The notes beneath the pieces are model-generated. The model was not told the DNA's origin. It did no database searches and saw only the letters and a list, made by a program, of their open reading frames with translations. This document shows, piece after piece, positions 11,376-23,006 of a DNA stretch of 64,000 nt; the stretch's first letter is position 1, and each line of letters opens with the position of its first letter. Source of the stretch: Nematostella vectensis (taxonomy: Eukaryota > Cnidaria > Anthozoa > Actiniaria > Edwardsiidae). The stretch lies in assembly GCF_932526225.1 (NCBI RefSeq), contig NC_064034.1:3644001-3708000 (forward strand), in the 5' to 3' direction. The position numbers and the translations under genes were made by a program.

Positions 11376-14357
11376 AAACACGAAGGCGCGGTAAAAAAGG
11401 GTGCTTCCATTGGAGCATCGGCTCATTTGTCAATCAACCGCCGTGGAGTGAGGATCAAATTCAAGATGGCGGCCCGAGTCAAGTACAAAACACATAGGGG
11501 AGAGGTTTCAAAGCGCTTCCTGATGTATAAAAATGCCAACTCTACCTTCTAGTCCGATAGAATGTGTAAAAAAGGAAACTCAGTAGAAATAAAGCTATGA
11601 AACCAACGTGAGTTATGCTAAAAAGGAGCAAACGCATGATCGGAAAACAACGATTTCAAACCTCGACGAAAGGTGAGTTTTCTATGCCTAAAATTTACTT
11701 TTCATAGCTTTAAAACTCGGAAAACAGGATTTAAATTCGTCATCATAAGCTTATAGGTACTTAAAGTGGCGGGGAAACTCTGTTTTGCTAGAGAATGCAT
11801 CTTGACTTTGTCCGCATTACTGCCGATAGAAGTAATGCAGGCCTTCTATAGAAAAGATGTTTGTAGATCAAATCTTGCTTTCCTCTTGTTTGTTTTTATT
11901 TTTACATCGCCTCGAGCTAGGACAAGATTGTTTTGTGGTGTGTGAAGTTTTAATTCTATTTACAAGCTACTATAAGTTGGAATTCAAGTATAAATATGTA
12001 ATAAATGGTAGTGTTTTTTATCGTTGGGATCAGTCCATTATTTGTGTTCTAGTAATGTTAACTAAACAGTTTGTCTGAATGAATTGGGGGCCAAACTTGC
12101 ATGTCGAATCTATTATATAATTTCTAATCAATTATATGATTTCATCCTAGCTATACCCAAGAAGCAAGTCATGGTGACATCTGAATAATCAACAAGATAT
12201 ATTCCTCAAGAAAAAGCAGATACATAGACAATTGTATTACATTTTCCATGTGATTTTAAATCATAAACATTCCTTTGTAAAGGAAACATGTTTTGTTGCT
12301 ATAAGATTGATTGATGTGTTAGTGAAGTGTATAAAGCAATCAGTCATATTTTATAAAATGCAAAACCAAAAAGCTTTCTCTTTTATCCATTCAGTTCAAG
12401 ACTTCTCATTCTTACAGTAAAAGCAAGTGTAGATACAGGGAGGATATCCATTGAATGTAAACAGTAAAAGTCATGTCTATATTTTGTATAATTAACTTAT
12501 AATTAACTTAAAGTATAAAACATATGTTTGGGTAAACCCTTTATAAAACTAAGGATCCAGACCGGTTTTGGGCAAATAGAAACAAAAGCTAATTCAATTG
12601 TTATTATTTCTACATTATTTGTAGGCATCATAGATTGCAAGATAAAAACAAAATACTATACAGGTGCATTCTGATCCAAAAAGTAGAAAGATAGACTCAA
12701 TTACGGCTCAATCTCACTTAGATGGATATCAGGCATTTCTTTAGTAGCCCTTCAGTGGTTTGGTGTACATATATGTGTAAGTATATAAGCTGATACATTG
12801 TACAAAGGGTTATCTGCTGTTTCTGTGAGCCAGTTATGCACTATAAAAAATATTGAAACAAATGTTTTCTTTTATTGTATACCACTACCTTGTTTTGTAC
12901 AGACAAATAGTAAGTTTTGCATTTTATTGGGATGGTACTAAGCCTTACTTTTAACCCTACATCTGATAAATTAGCACGAGGGCACAATGGTCTAATGACC
13001 AAGTGCTTTCCTAGAAATCAAATTGACTGCACTATGCTCCCTATTCAAACAGGTGAACCTAGTACTCTGTTTAGTATACTTATAAATGACAGACAGGGTG
13101 AGGGTAAGTTGACAAATTTCTTTAGCCTTTCTTTATGTTCTGGATCAAGAAGTCTGGTACTAACAGCAGGATGGCACCAGAGAAAGGACCCAAGGTAATG
13201 ACCACCCTAAATAATGTAATATCAGAGTTTCACTTGCACACTCCCTGGATACCGCTGAAATATCTTATGAAACTGGGGTCACTTGCCGAAGCCTGATCAT
13301 GGTAACATGTACTGATCAACTATTAAATTTGGTAAAAAGATAATAAAGACAAATTGACTTTCTCGTCAAAGTAGAAGTCAACTGGGGGTTCAACATTCCC
13401 TGACCTGCCCACCACACCAAATTTTCTTCCTGCTCAGGTAAATGTGAAAACACTTTATGGATTTTTGGTTAATTCTTGAACAGATGTACAACAGCAGATA
13501 GGCAAACTTTGCATTTTTGTTTTACACCTGTTGCAGCAACAAGAAAGTAGAAATAATGGTTTCACTAGAATAAGTTTTACTGAAGTGTCCTCTTACACTA
13601 CAGCTGTAAAGTGACTTATGAATAATAAAATATATATATATGATGTATCTTGACTTTATACCTGATGTTTGCTGCTTATGTTTAATTCTAATGTCCTGCT
13701 TTGTTGTGTGCTATTTTTCAGTACAGAACTTACAAAAAACACATTATTTTCTGCAATGTCTTTTTTCTTCCTGTCTTCCTTTCCTCTTCTCCTCATTTTA
13801 GGGGCTTCTTTCCAGAGTACAATGCTCTTCATATTTCCCCGAATGTGATTGAAATACGAATAATGCTACCGGCCAAGAAAAGTGCGAAAAAATGAGGCAA
13901 AACTCCACGAAACATTTCTAAACACGCTTAAGAATGGCAAAATTGAGCTCTGTTTGTACCCCATTGCACGCATAATCCCTTAGGATAGACTGCTAAGCAA
14001 TGATCATTGCGGTCATTGCGGGCCCAAGCTCACCAAATCCTTCCCTAGGAGAGTCGGGAAGGTATACATACCAAAAATGGCGTCGAAGGGAAAGGCGGGA
14101 GATTTGAGATCGCGCCGTAAATGTACGAATTCTAAGACAAATATGCATTTCTCGCTGCCAAGAAAGGCTTGAAGTACAAATCCAACATATCTTTTCTTTA
14201 ATTTGGGAATTTTTTTATTCGTTGGATATCAAATCATTAGATTTGGAGGTATTCTTTATTGACTGGGCTCGTAACGGTAATGGCCGCCATGTTGGACTTT
14301 CTCCATTTGAAAAATGGGGGCGGGGTTTAGGCCCTTTTATACCGCGCCTTCGTGTTT
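11376..14357. mobile_element. 2.98-kb DNA transposon defined by empty site
   Basis: The left end AAACACGAAGGCGCGG (11376) and right end CCGCGCCTTCGTGTTT (14357) are inverted copies. Subterminal ATGGCGGCC / GGCCGCCAT blocks (about 11465 and 14285) are also inverted. The paralogous sequence in unit B (59079-59103) runs directly from the left flank (acatgaagtttttttt) into the right flank (aaggatcc) with no insert. No open frame inside resembles a known transposase, so this is a non-autonomous element, or an autonomous one I do not recognise. The target duplication is unclear: TTAA on the left and TTGA on the right would suggest a mutated TTAA. Long AT-rich internal sequence; no gene is claimed. 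Confidence 0.75.
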
Positions 14358-15098
14358 GAAGGATCCTAAGTAACTTTTTGGGCTTCCTGTGGTGTTCTGT
14401 GTTTACATTCCAATGGCGTCTATATTACGCTCCAAATGACTCCCGTTACTTCTGTTATTAAAAATCATTTTGGACACTCCTAAATAATTGCTTCATTCAT
14501 CTGTTCTTGGCAATATTTTTTGTCAGTTTTTGGGAATCAGTGCCTCTTAACGATAATTTATTTAAAGCGAAAAAACATTAGAACATTATAGATTAAAGTT
14601 CACCCCTCAAAGAAGATATCACCAAACATCGCGCTATAAATCTCCATGAAATCACGAGAAGAAGTAAAATGGAATATCGCCGAAAAATTAACAAAATGTA
14701 ACTTAAGTTGACTTCTCATATCGATGAGTATTACATACTGTTGAATGCTATATGAGCAGCATAGTACTTAATGGAATCCGAAGATAATGTGTACTAATAA
14801 TAGAACACATAATAGTTTGGTTACATTTAGTACAAAACCAAGCTGATTCCTCGAATGTAAACAAAGCTCGAGGCGCGCGGTGCACAAAGCTGCTGAGGTT
14901 CCTTTAAGGAGGCTCTTTATAACATTATTTTTAAATTTACTCGTTATAAAATTGACATCTAGTAGTCTCAAATCTAGTCCGATTTCATTCATAATTTCGG
15001 AGGATAATATTTAATCATCAGTATTTGATGTTCTACTGTTTTATTTTATTTATCGGTAACCAATTAATAGTTATTTAACATATGAACAGACCAGTATT
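14358..15098. other. Non-coding duplicated sequence
   Basis: This matches about 59104-59520 and 63546-63688 of unit B. Unit B is split between these by a large insertion bearing R2-like and nuclease-like sequences. No gene is visible. Confidence 0.55.
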
Positions 15099-15254
15099 CT
15101 ATGAACTTTCCAATTTATTTCCAAAAATAACCGATGGTTCGAGAGCGTCAGCTTGTTGTCGTTGACTCGCGCTTGGCGCGCTTGTCGGCTGCTTTTCGGT
15201 GCACTGGTTGATTTGCGGCTTTTTTTTGGATTTAGACTGATGTTGCCCTTCTTT
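15099..15254 (-). pseudogene. Truncated 3' end of an unidentified gene, copy A
   Basis: On the minus strand a frame rich in Lys, Gln, Ser and Ala ends at a TAG (15099-15101). The final residues read VIFGNKLESS. Unit B carries the same frame (63689-63976), and the differences between copies include a synonymous AAG/AAA change, supporting real coding. In copy A the frame is cut at about 15255 by the LTR retrotransposon, so this is the dead stub of a duplicated gene. Product unknown; the sequence is basic and low in hydrophobic residues, suggesting a disordered tail. Confidence 0.5.
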
Positions 15255-15432
15255 GCGCCATTATGATACTGTTATTGTATGTTATTATACCGAGCCGGTA
15301 ACCCTGTGTGGTAACCTGGCTTTCCGTTCTCGTTCGCCATCTTGTATTCCGGTTTCTTTATAACTGTACCCGATTAAAGCCTTTCATCTTAATCCTTCTG
15401 CCTTTGGGCCGCTGTTTCTCCATTTACTGGCG

Positions 15433-15528
15433 TGGTGACAGCGGTGGGATACGAACCCACGCCATCGAAATGACTGGTTACTCACAACCAGATTAACCCT
15501 GACCAACCTTGATCAACCATGCGCTACC
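15433..15528 (-). tRNA. tRNA-Leu-like sequence with CCA, acting as primer-binding region (pseudo-tRNA)
   Basis: Read on the minus strand, a whole tRNA shape is visible. It has a 5' acceptor GGTAGCG (15522-15528), a D-arm with a GG-containing loop, a stem CTGGT/ACCAG around a loop with GAG, a perfect T-arm GTGGGTTCGTATCCCAC, a 3' acceptor CGCTGTC plus discriminator A, and an encoded CCA (TGG at 15433-15435). The anticodon loop is one base too long, so a working tRNA gene is unlikely. Eukaryotic tRNA genes do not encode CCA, so the sequence most probably derives from reverse transcription of a primer tRNA. It lies where the retroelement's primer-binding site is expected. Confidence 0.5.
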
Positions 15529-15711
15529 TAAGCTCGTAAAGCAGAGGTCAGGACTGAACTTCGCTCGAGAACCCTTGTCTCTATTAAGCCTGAGATCTCA
15601 CAGGCAATGACGTCATTGCTTGATGAAATCGCTTCCGGAGGATTTTGCGACAAAGGAAGAAGTCCCTTCCCAGACCCCGCGCATCCCATCCAGAAGGCCC
15701 TAGGGCACGCA

Positions 15712-16517
15712 GTAAATCATGCTCTTGATGTAAACAAGCAGGTCGCGCTGATAACCACTTTCTGAGCCAATGCGACTTCCAACCAGAGCGCGCAAATCGC
15801 AACCTTACTAGAGGACGGAGATGAATTGAAGGAAGAACTCCCCCCACCCGATGAGCCCGCAATCCCCGCACACCCCTCGCACGCCAGCCGCCTCGTTCGG
15901 GTGCAACAATCTTCCTAATGCGACGCATTTCATGGCCATTATACCGTGCGCGTTACCATTGACAGTGGCGCAACGTGTAATATGATTCGATTGTCAACGG
16001 TTAAAAGGCTTGGCGCTCACATCAAACCTATACTGCTCGACAGGCCGACGGCCGCTCCCCCCTTGACGTAGTAGGCGAAACACACATCAAGTTCAAGAGA
16101 GGCCGTCATCACTTAGCATTCGAAGATCTAGTGGTCAAAAGTCTAGACGTCGAGATCCTTGCAGGGACCCCGATCATGGCAGGTAATGACGTTGCAGTCA
16201 GGCCCGCACGTCGCGAGGTCTTGATCAAGGGATCGCCGTATGTTTATGGTTCACCAGCTCCCGACTCATCAGCCAGTGCACCAGTCCGTCTTGTCGTGGT
16301 AATCCGCGCCCCTGCAACGTCCACCACCATCTGGCCAGGCGATTTCCTAAAGGTGTCCCTACCGCACGACAGCCCTGTCGACAACGAGTACGCCCTTAAG
16401 CCACGCATCGACGCACCGAGCGCTCGCATGGTAAAAGCCACTGAACTCTGGTCCACTCCTTCCGTAGTTCCGGGAAAATCAGCATCCCTGACCCAACAGC
16501 TCACTCTAAAGTGTTAA
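15712..16517 (+). pseudogene. Zinc knuckle and retropepsin of the LTR retrotransposon
   Basis: A CCHC-like knuckle is readable at about 15720-15773 (Cys, x, stop, Cys, then GRADNHFLSQC); an in-frame TGA (15726-15728) sits inside it. Downstream the aspartic protease core VTIDSGATCNMIR begins near 15955, followed by LAGTPIMAGND at about 16150. A frameshift in a run of C at about 16060 separates the two protease halves. The protease would cut the element's polyprotein. After about 16240 the frame continues without recognisable motifs to a stop at 16515-16517. Confidence 0.65.
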
Positions 16518-16789
16518 AGAAAAACAAACATTTCTGCCAGGTCACACCCATATTTTAACCATCCGGATTAACAGAACAGTACTTACTCCATCCTCGCGCC
16601 GTTCCTCCCACCCTACCGAAACACCGACCAACCACTCTGGCGCCGTTTGCCTCGACCCATCAAATCCCACTCTCCCGAGAATCGATGAAGTACTGTGGAA
16701 TAGCTACGCCCTTCCGTGGCACCAGAGTTTAAACACGGTCAGCAGTGGGGATGCCCGGATCCGAGACCGCGCTCGAAGAACTCATGTCC

Positions 16790-17690
16790 CGAGTTCTTGG
16801 TGATCTCCTGCAAGATGACGTGGTTGCCAAGCCTGCTGACGACTTATACTGCGGCGGAAACTCTACCGAGGAGTTGCTCCACAACTGGCAAAGAGTATGA
16901 GTACCTTACAGAAGAACGGCCTTCGCCTCTCAGCGTCCAAGACAAGCGTTAACCCCAAGTCCACAACCATCTTGGGCTGGGTGCGGTCCCAAGGAACCCT
17001 AACCGCATGCCCACATCGCGTCGCAGTACTTTCCCAATGCTCTCCACCTCAGAAAGTCAGCAATTTGAAATCATTCATAGGGGCCTACAAAGTCCTCATC
17101 CCAAAGTGCTTTTCGCTCCTGGCCCCGTTCGACAACGCTATTGCTGGTCAAACGACTTACTCGACGCCTTCTCTGTTGCTAAAAAGCCCTCACAAAACCG
17201 CACGTGATCACCCTAACCAAGCCTGATGACGAAATCTGGATTGTTACAGATGGGGCTGTGAGAAAACCCGGTATCGCTGCGACGATGTACATCACTCGGT
17301 CAGGAAAGCTCCGCCTAGCTTCTTCAGTGCTAGGCTTCTTCAGTGCTAAGCTACGAAGTCACTAATCCACGTGGCGACCATGCAAGATCGAAGTTCTCGC
17401 TATAGCTACCGCTACAAAACATTTCATCCAATACATAGTACAGTCATTTAACAAAACTTGCGTACTTACAGACAGCAAACCTTGCGTTCAAGCTTACCAA
17501 AAGCTCTATCGAGAAGAGTTCTCGGCAAGCCCACGGGTATATAAATTCCTCTCAATTGTCAGTCGCTATCAGGTTCACGTACAACACGACTTCTGTAGCC
17601 GTAACGCTCCACCTTGCAAGGATATGACCTGCCAGATCTGTACCTTTATCAACAACAGCCGCCAAAATTCTGTTATCCGTAACAATTCAC
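16790..17690 (+). pseudogene. Reverse transcriptase C-terminal part and RNase H
   Basis: The reading starts with the palm motif ADDLYCGG (about 16838-16861), continues through LGWVRSQGT and SFIGAYKVLIPK typical of the RT thumb/connection, and then enters an RNase H-like segment containing WIVTDGAVRKPG (about 17240), [13 protein letters not shown] (about 17460) and a cysteine-rich end. The fingers and first catalytic aspartate of the RT are missing, deleted between 16520 and 16790. At least two frameshifts occur (about 16900 and 17220). Non-functional. Confidence 0.65.
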
Positions 17691-18133
17691 CGACATAGCT
17701 TTGGGAGCAGCCCGAATCCCCTTCACAAGCAGAGCAGCGTGGCTGTCCATCCAACCGGAATGCCTAGACCTCCGTAGAACACACGCCCATTTGCGAAAGG
17801 GAACACGCCCCTTCAAGAAAACAACAAATGTCAAGGACGTAAAATGCTTCCTAAATGCTATAACCATTGCCAAGGACGGCTTACCCGTCTTGAAACGCAC
17901 CGAACATCTACAACCAACCCGAGAATGCATAGTTGTCCCACCTCAGGCCGTCGATGGTTTAGAGAGAGAGAGATGCCTTTTTTAATGAGGGATTCACTTA
18001 ATATCACAATGATAATGTACGCATGGCCCTCAACAGAAACAAAATTAATAAAAGCTATTTACAAATCTGTTTACAGCAAAATCTTTGACGAAACTATTTA
18101 CAATAACAATCCTTTGCTGATTTATAAACTTAT

Positions 18134-21100
18134 TTACAGAGTTGTGATGTATTCTCTTAGTTTTGCGGAGAAGGCGGTGATTGACTTGGCTTCTTTGATT
18201 TCTAGTGGCAATGCATTCCACCTTTTAGCTGCTACAAACTTAAAGCTGTTTTTTGCTAATGTAGTCCGAGCCTTTGGAAGTACTAAGTTATGGTTTGCTG
18301 CATTTTTAGTGTTCTTGTTATGTACATCACTACACTTAACGAACATATCTCTGATATAGCATGGGGTCATATTGTTCATTGCCTTAAAGAGCAAAACAAG
18401 TTGTAGGTAGATTATTCTTTTGTCGAAGGGGACAATATTTAGTTATTCAAAAAGTGGTTTTGAAGGTGCATCCCATTTCTTATCGAGGATAACCCGCGCA
18501 CATCGTTTCTGGAACTTGACCATATCGTCGATGTGTTGCTTTTTGGTCGAGCCCCAGACGATAGCACCATAGTCTAATATTGGCTGTATGAGCGAATGGT
18601 AGAACAGGGTTCTTGCTTTAAGTGACAGGAATTTCTTTGTCCTTTTTAACAAGCCTAGTCGCTTGGAGATCTTATTGTGAATGTACTTGAGGTGGTTGTT
18701 CCAGGTTAAGGAGTTGTCTAATCTTATGCCAAGCAGTTTAACTTCATTGACACATTCAAGCTGGCCATTTTCTGTGCTGACTGTCAAATCCTTTCCTGCC
18801 AATTTGCGCAACTTTGGCTTGCTACAGATAAGCATTGATTTGGTTTTGCTTTGGTTCAAAACCATTTTGTTTTCATTCGCCCATCCATTCACCTTTTTTA
18901 GCTCTTCAGTAAGAATAGACTCAACCTCACTAACGCTACTTCCACTTGCGACTTGTGTTGTATCATCTGCATATATCTCGAGTGCGCTGTTGGAGACTTC
19001 AAGTGGTAAGTCATTAATAAACAGGATAAACATTAAGGGACCTAAAATCGAGCCCTGGGGAACGCCTGCAGTAATGGGCTGCGAATCTGATAGCTGACCA
19101 CTTATTGTTACTTTCTGTTTTCGGTCTTCTAGATAAGACTTGAACCAATTTAGTGACTTTCCAGAGACGCCATATATGGAGAGCTTCTTAATAAGCGTGT
19201 CATGGTCTACTAAATCAAACGCCTTTCGGTAGTCTATGAGGTTCAAGCCAGATATTAGTCCCTGATCCATATTTCCAATGAGATAATCAATCAACTTTAC
19301 TAGGGCAGTATCGCACGAGTGATAGGGACGGAAACCTGACTGGTTACTACTTAATAGCTTGTGGCTGTTTAGGTATTCATATAAGCAAACGTGTATGTGT
19401 CTTTCAATAACTTTGGACAGGGCAGGTAAAATACTGATGGGTCGGTAGTTATCAACACTCAGGCGGTCTCCAGCTTTATATATTGGACAGACTTTCGCCT
19501 CTTTCCAGCGCGCAGGGAATCGTCCAGTTTTTATACTTTGGTTGATGATCTTAGTCAACGATAGAGCTATGGCTGGGGCTGCAGCCCTTAAAAGGCGAGC
19601 ACTTATACCGTCCAAACCTGTGGCTTTACACGTTTGTAGTTGAAGAAGATAACCTTGCACAAATTCTTGCATGACTTTGGGTATTTCAAATTTAGTGCCA
19701 CTCGGGATTTTGCTATCAACAAACCCTTTTAACTTTTCGAAATCTGAAGTTGACAGCGTTCTCATGTTGACATTGCTATTTCTGTAGGTGGCAGCAACGG
19801 AAACAAAAAACTCGTTAAATGCATTAGCTATTTCACGTGGATCTGTGATGGTGGGTGTGTTGCTTGCATTGCCTCTTAGTTGCGAAGGTGACGGTTTACT
19901 TGTCTGCCCGATAGCAATTTTTAGATATCTCCAGAATTCCTTTGCCGTTGAACTCTGTTCAAATGACTTGTTGAAATGATTTCGTTTAGCTTCTCGGATG
20001 GATTGAAAAACGTTATTTCGAGCTGATTTAAAAGTTTCCCACGCATCTGAGTCACTATTACACTTTCGGGCTCTCTCTAGCAGCCTGTCGCGGTCTCTAA
20101 TGGCTGCGTAGAGTTCAGGCGTCATCCACTGTGGTTGGCTTTGTTTCTTTACACGCTTTCTAATAAGAGGAGCATGTATATCAGCGATACTTAGGAAAGT
20201 CCGATTCCAATAATCCACAGCGTCATCAAGGTCATCAAAGGTGTCCAGCACACTCCACGGTGCCTCATCAAGGTCTTTTAGGAAGGCCTCCTCATCCAGC
20301 TTCTTGCAGTCACGGTAGGAAATATAGACATGGTTTTTATCTGCTGCGCGATCTTGTTTCTTTTTGTATCTGCGCACAACGCACACTGGTAAATGATCTG
20401 ATAGTCCGATGTTGCATACCTTGGTCTTTGTGATGCACTGTGGCTGGTTGGTGTAAACGTGATCCAAGCAAGCCTGGCTCTCTGGACGAGTCACTTCATT
20501 GATGGTTTGAGTGAAACCAAGGCTGGTGAGGAACTTGATTAGACGATGCTTGTGGTTTTTGCTGTTTGAGGAAGTTGATGTTGAAATCCCCCAGTAGTAG
20601 CGCTTCTTTGTTGGTGATGTAAATTTTTTCTATGAGACCTTCTAGCGTAGCATCCATTTCAGCAGTTGAATCCGGCACACGATAGACTCCGGCAATAATA
20701 ATTGGGCAGTTGGACTTGCACGGTATCACTTGAGTGCAAAGGAGCTCTGTGTCACTTGATTCTAGAGTTGGTAAACGGGTATAAGCCATAGCGTGAGATA
20801 AGTACATCATTACTCCTCCCCTTTCCTTTCTAGTTCTATCTTTCCGCTCAATATGATATCCAGGGATCCCATATTCTTCGTTCGTGTGTGAGGAATTCAG
20901 CCATGTCTCGGTAATAATCATCACATCAATCTCTGTACGAGGGTGTGTAAGGATTTCTTTTATTTGCTCGTATTTATCATTATTGAAGCTCCTCGCGTTC
21001 CAATGACATATTCTTACACCATTTTTGGACAGTGGAATGCATGGCAGATGGACGTTAGTAGCGTGATTTGTAGCTTGTGGACCTGGATTAAGCTGGACGT

Positions 21101-21350
21101 CATTTGAAAGGCAGACCAGTAGTAGTGCAATGGAGGCGCTTCTAAGTAAGTCTAAACAAACACGAGCCGGGGCAGTGGACGACGATGGAGTAGATTTGTG
21201 TAGTCGTCTGAAGTGAAATTGCGGTGTATCATTTATAATTAGGTCATTTGAAGCTCGGAGTAACACAGAGCTATTGTCATGACTGTCATTTATCCCACGC
21301 AGCACCAAACACAGGAATGTAAAAGTGAGGAGCTTCCAATGCCAAATCAT
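18134..21350 (-). pseudogene. LINE polyprotein: AP endonuclease plus reverse transcriptase
   Basis: The chosen start is the ATG at 21350 (MIWHWKLLTF), giving a hydrophobic, signal-peptide-like N-terminus. An APE-type endonuclease follows, with ICHWNARSF, ITETWLN and LLGDFNINF. The reverse transcriptase (20494-18443) shows YRPISILPALSKVIER, GFRPYHSCDTAL, IDYRKAFDLVDH, GVPQGSILGP and the catalytic YADD (18962-18973). The C-terminal end (18134-18394) contains WNALPLEIKEAKS. Only two lesions are visible: a +1 frameshift in an A run near 20567 and an in-frame TAA (18443-18445). Otherwise the whole ORF is readable, about 1070 codons. The protein would nick target DNA and copy its RNA at the break. 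Confidence 0.85.
21078..21101 (-). other. 2A-like ribosome-skipping motif in the LINE ORF
   Basis: The LINE protein reads DVQLNPGP at about residues 84-91, preceded by a hydrophobic Leu-rich stretch (SIALLLVCLSN). This matches the 2A core (D-V/I-E-x-N-P-G-P) except Gln replaces Glu. 2A-like sequences at the N-terminus of APE-type LINE proteins are known in several invertebrates. The Glu to Gln change may weaken or abolish the activity. Confidence 0.6.
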
Positions 21351-23006
21351 CGTGAGCGCTTTCACTAAGAACAGCGCGTGCAGTCAGAATTCAACGGTCA
21401 GCTCGAGTATGGAGTCGGTTGGCGGTTGTCCCTGACGAATCTGTGTTTGTCCGCGCGAACCGACGAAGACAAGCCGAAAGCTGCGCGAGCCGCGAAAAAC
21501 TACAACTTTCAACGGAGAAACTTTTAAAAGAACTTGTAAAACTTCTCAAATCCTGAATCGTGTAAGTCCAGCCGCTGGCTTCTTGAGCACGATGACCTTA
21601 TTAAGAAATCCACAACTTTTCAGATTTGGCCGTCAATGGAAAGCGCAAAAATAAAGCTGATTTTCAGGAGCCGGTTTGCGCGTGACTGCCACGGATGGTG
21701 TTGATGATGGTGACTGACAACCTTGCATATACAACTCAGTCATCCGTCCGCCCACCAGTTAAAGATGGTCACCCACCGCCACATATTCGCCCTAGATATC
21801 GACAAGGCAATAGAACGTTTCACGTCTAGCTGCTATCATTGCTCGTCACTCCGTAGCGCCCCTCACTCATTGAGCAGTCAACCAACGACACCTCAGAATC
21901 CATTGGAATATCATTAGCTGCCGACGTGATCAAGTGGAATCGCCAACTTATTATCGTCGTTCGTGAGTCCGTTACATCATTCACTGTTACTACTGTCCTT
22001 CCCGGAGAACGGCACGAGTCACTAAGGGACGCATTAGCCAAGTCATGCATCGAGCTCTGTCTCTCAAACGGCCCTCCAGCAGTGGTACGTACAGACCCTG
22101 CTCCGGGATACTATGCTTTGATCAACGACAAGCTGCTACGCAGGCGCGAGTAAAGAACGTAACAAATATCCCGTCGGTGAAAGAGCTGTAAAGGAGCTCG
22201 AAACAGAGCTTCTTTGGCTCGACCCTACCAATGGTAACATGTCTCTATTGAACTTGGCAGTCGCTACCGCTACACTTAACGCCCGCATTCGTTCCCGTGG
22301 TCTATCTTCACGCGAAATGTGGTTCCAACGAGACCAATTCTCTAACTCTGAAATTCCCCTCGCCGACCGCCATCTTGTTACAAAGCAACACGAGAGTCGC
22401 ATCCGAAATCATCCTCATAGCGAGCGATCTAAGGCACCCCACAACCGATTACCAGAGTCGCCAAATCTCGTTGTCGGCAATCTGGTCTACATTCACAGCG
22501 ACCGGAGCAAGTCAAGCAAAAGAGACAGCTACCTTGTAGTTTCAGTAGATGGTGCAAGGTACAAAATTCAAAAGTTTTGAGGAGCCCAGCTTTGAAATGC
22601 CTCTTATCGTGTAAAACGTAGTGAGTGCTATAAGGTGCCATCTCCTGGTGACCTCTTCTCCTCACTTGCCTCACAAGACCTCTCGGACGATGATGCAGAC
22701 ACAGAGCGCCCTGCAAACCCAGGGTCAGTACGCAGCCCTTACAAACTGCAATTTGATTGGACAAATGAACAATATCCGCACCTCGACACAAAGAACGAGA
22801 AGAATAGAGACAAAAGAACTCCTTTGTAGAACAAAGATAATAGGAGACAAAGCAGCTAAGCATTCTTTAAGAAATTTCCACTCCGCAAGATGACCCGCTT
22901 GACCAGGACCATGACGACTCTCCGGAACCCGATCACCTACCGCCTCCAGAAGAAAGCCAGGAGCTGAGACGTTAGGTACGAACCTAAAGGACTACACCTT
23001 GACATT

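Larger units (their letters stand above)
1845..15254 (+). repeat. Segmental duplication, unit A
   Basis: From about 1845 this sequence matches 49252 onward in the same order and orientation. It includes the 1990-2300 non-coding stretch, the Mutator-like relic, all eight exons and flanks of the SLC22-type gene, the downstream 10740-11340 region, 14360-14830, and finally 15040-15254 (matching about 63630-63850). Identity is high in exons and introns and is interrupted only by insertions or repeat expansions specific to one unit. Unit A ends abruptly at about 15255, where an LTR retrotransposon begins. Both units are in direct orientation, separated by about 34 kb that is mostly mobile elements, so this was a tandem duplication later split by insertions. 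Confidence 0.9.
17962..21705 (-). mobile_element. LINE (APE-type, CR1/L2/Jockey-like) nested in the LTR element
   Basis: The host integrase frame is interrupted exactly between VDGL and LTT. The flanks show GATGGTTTA (17953-17961) and GATGGTGA (21706-21713), an imperfect target duplication. The element runs on the minus strand: 5' region about 21705-21351, one long coding region 21350-18134, and a short 3' end closing with a CATCTCTCTCTC-type stretch at 17962-17985. It is close to full length, with few coding breaks, so it is much younger than the LTR element it hit. Confidence 0.8.
17690..22585 (+). pseudogene. Integrase of the LTR retrotransposon, split by a LINE
   Basis: The N-terminal part (17690-17961) ends at VPPQAVDGL. 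The reading resumes after the LINE at 21714 with LTTLHIQLSHPSAHQL and the zinc-binding pattern HPSAH...CYHCSSL. The catalytic core follows with DVIKWNRQLIIVV, VRTDPAPGY and NARIRSRGLSSREMW; the C-terminal segment ends near 22580 (YKIQKF). A further tail to about 22960 reads as the polyprotein end. Frameshifts occur at about 21915 and 22150. The perfect continuity of the protein across the LINE pins the LINE insertion point. Confidence 0.65.
15256..23006 (+). mobile_element. Decayed LTR retrotransposon, interrupted by a LINE
   Basis: In order on the plus strand there is a possible short 5' LTR (about 15256-15432, with an ATTAAA-type signal near 15371), a primer-binding region, a zinc knuckle, a retropepsin, a reverse transcriptase/RNase H segment, and an integrase. 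The integrase is split by the LINE at 17962-21705. A large deletion removes the N-terminal half of the reverse transcriptase, and stops and frameshifts break each domain. A 3' LTR was not found: the sequence runs into the left end of the Polinton at 23007. It could be a Ty3/Gypsy- or BEL-type element; I cannot assign the clade by eye. Confidence 0.75.
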
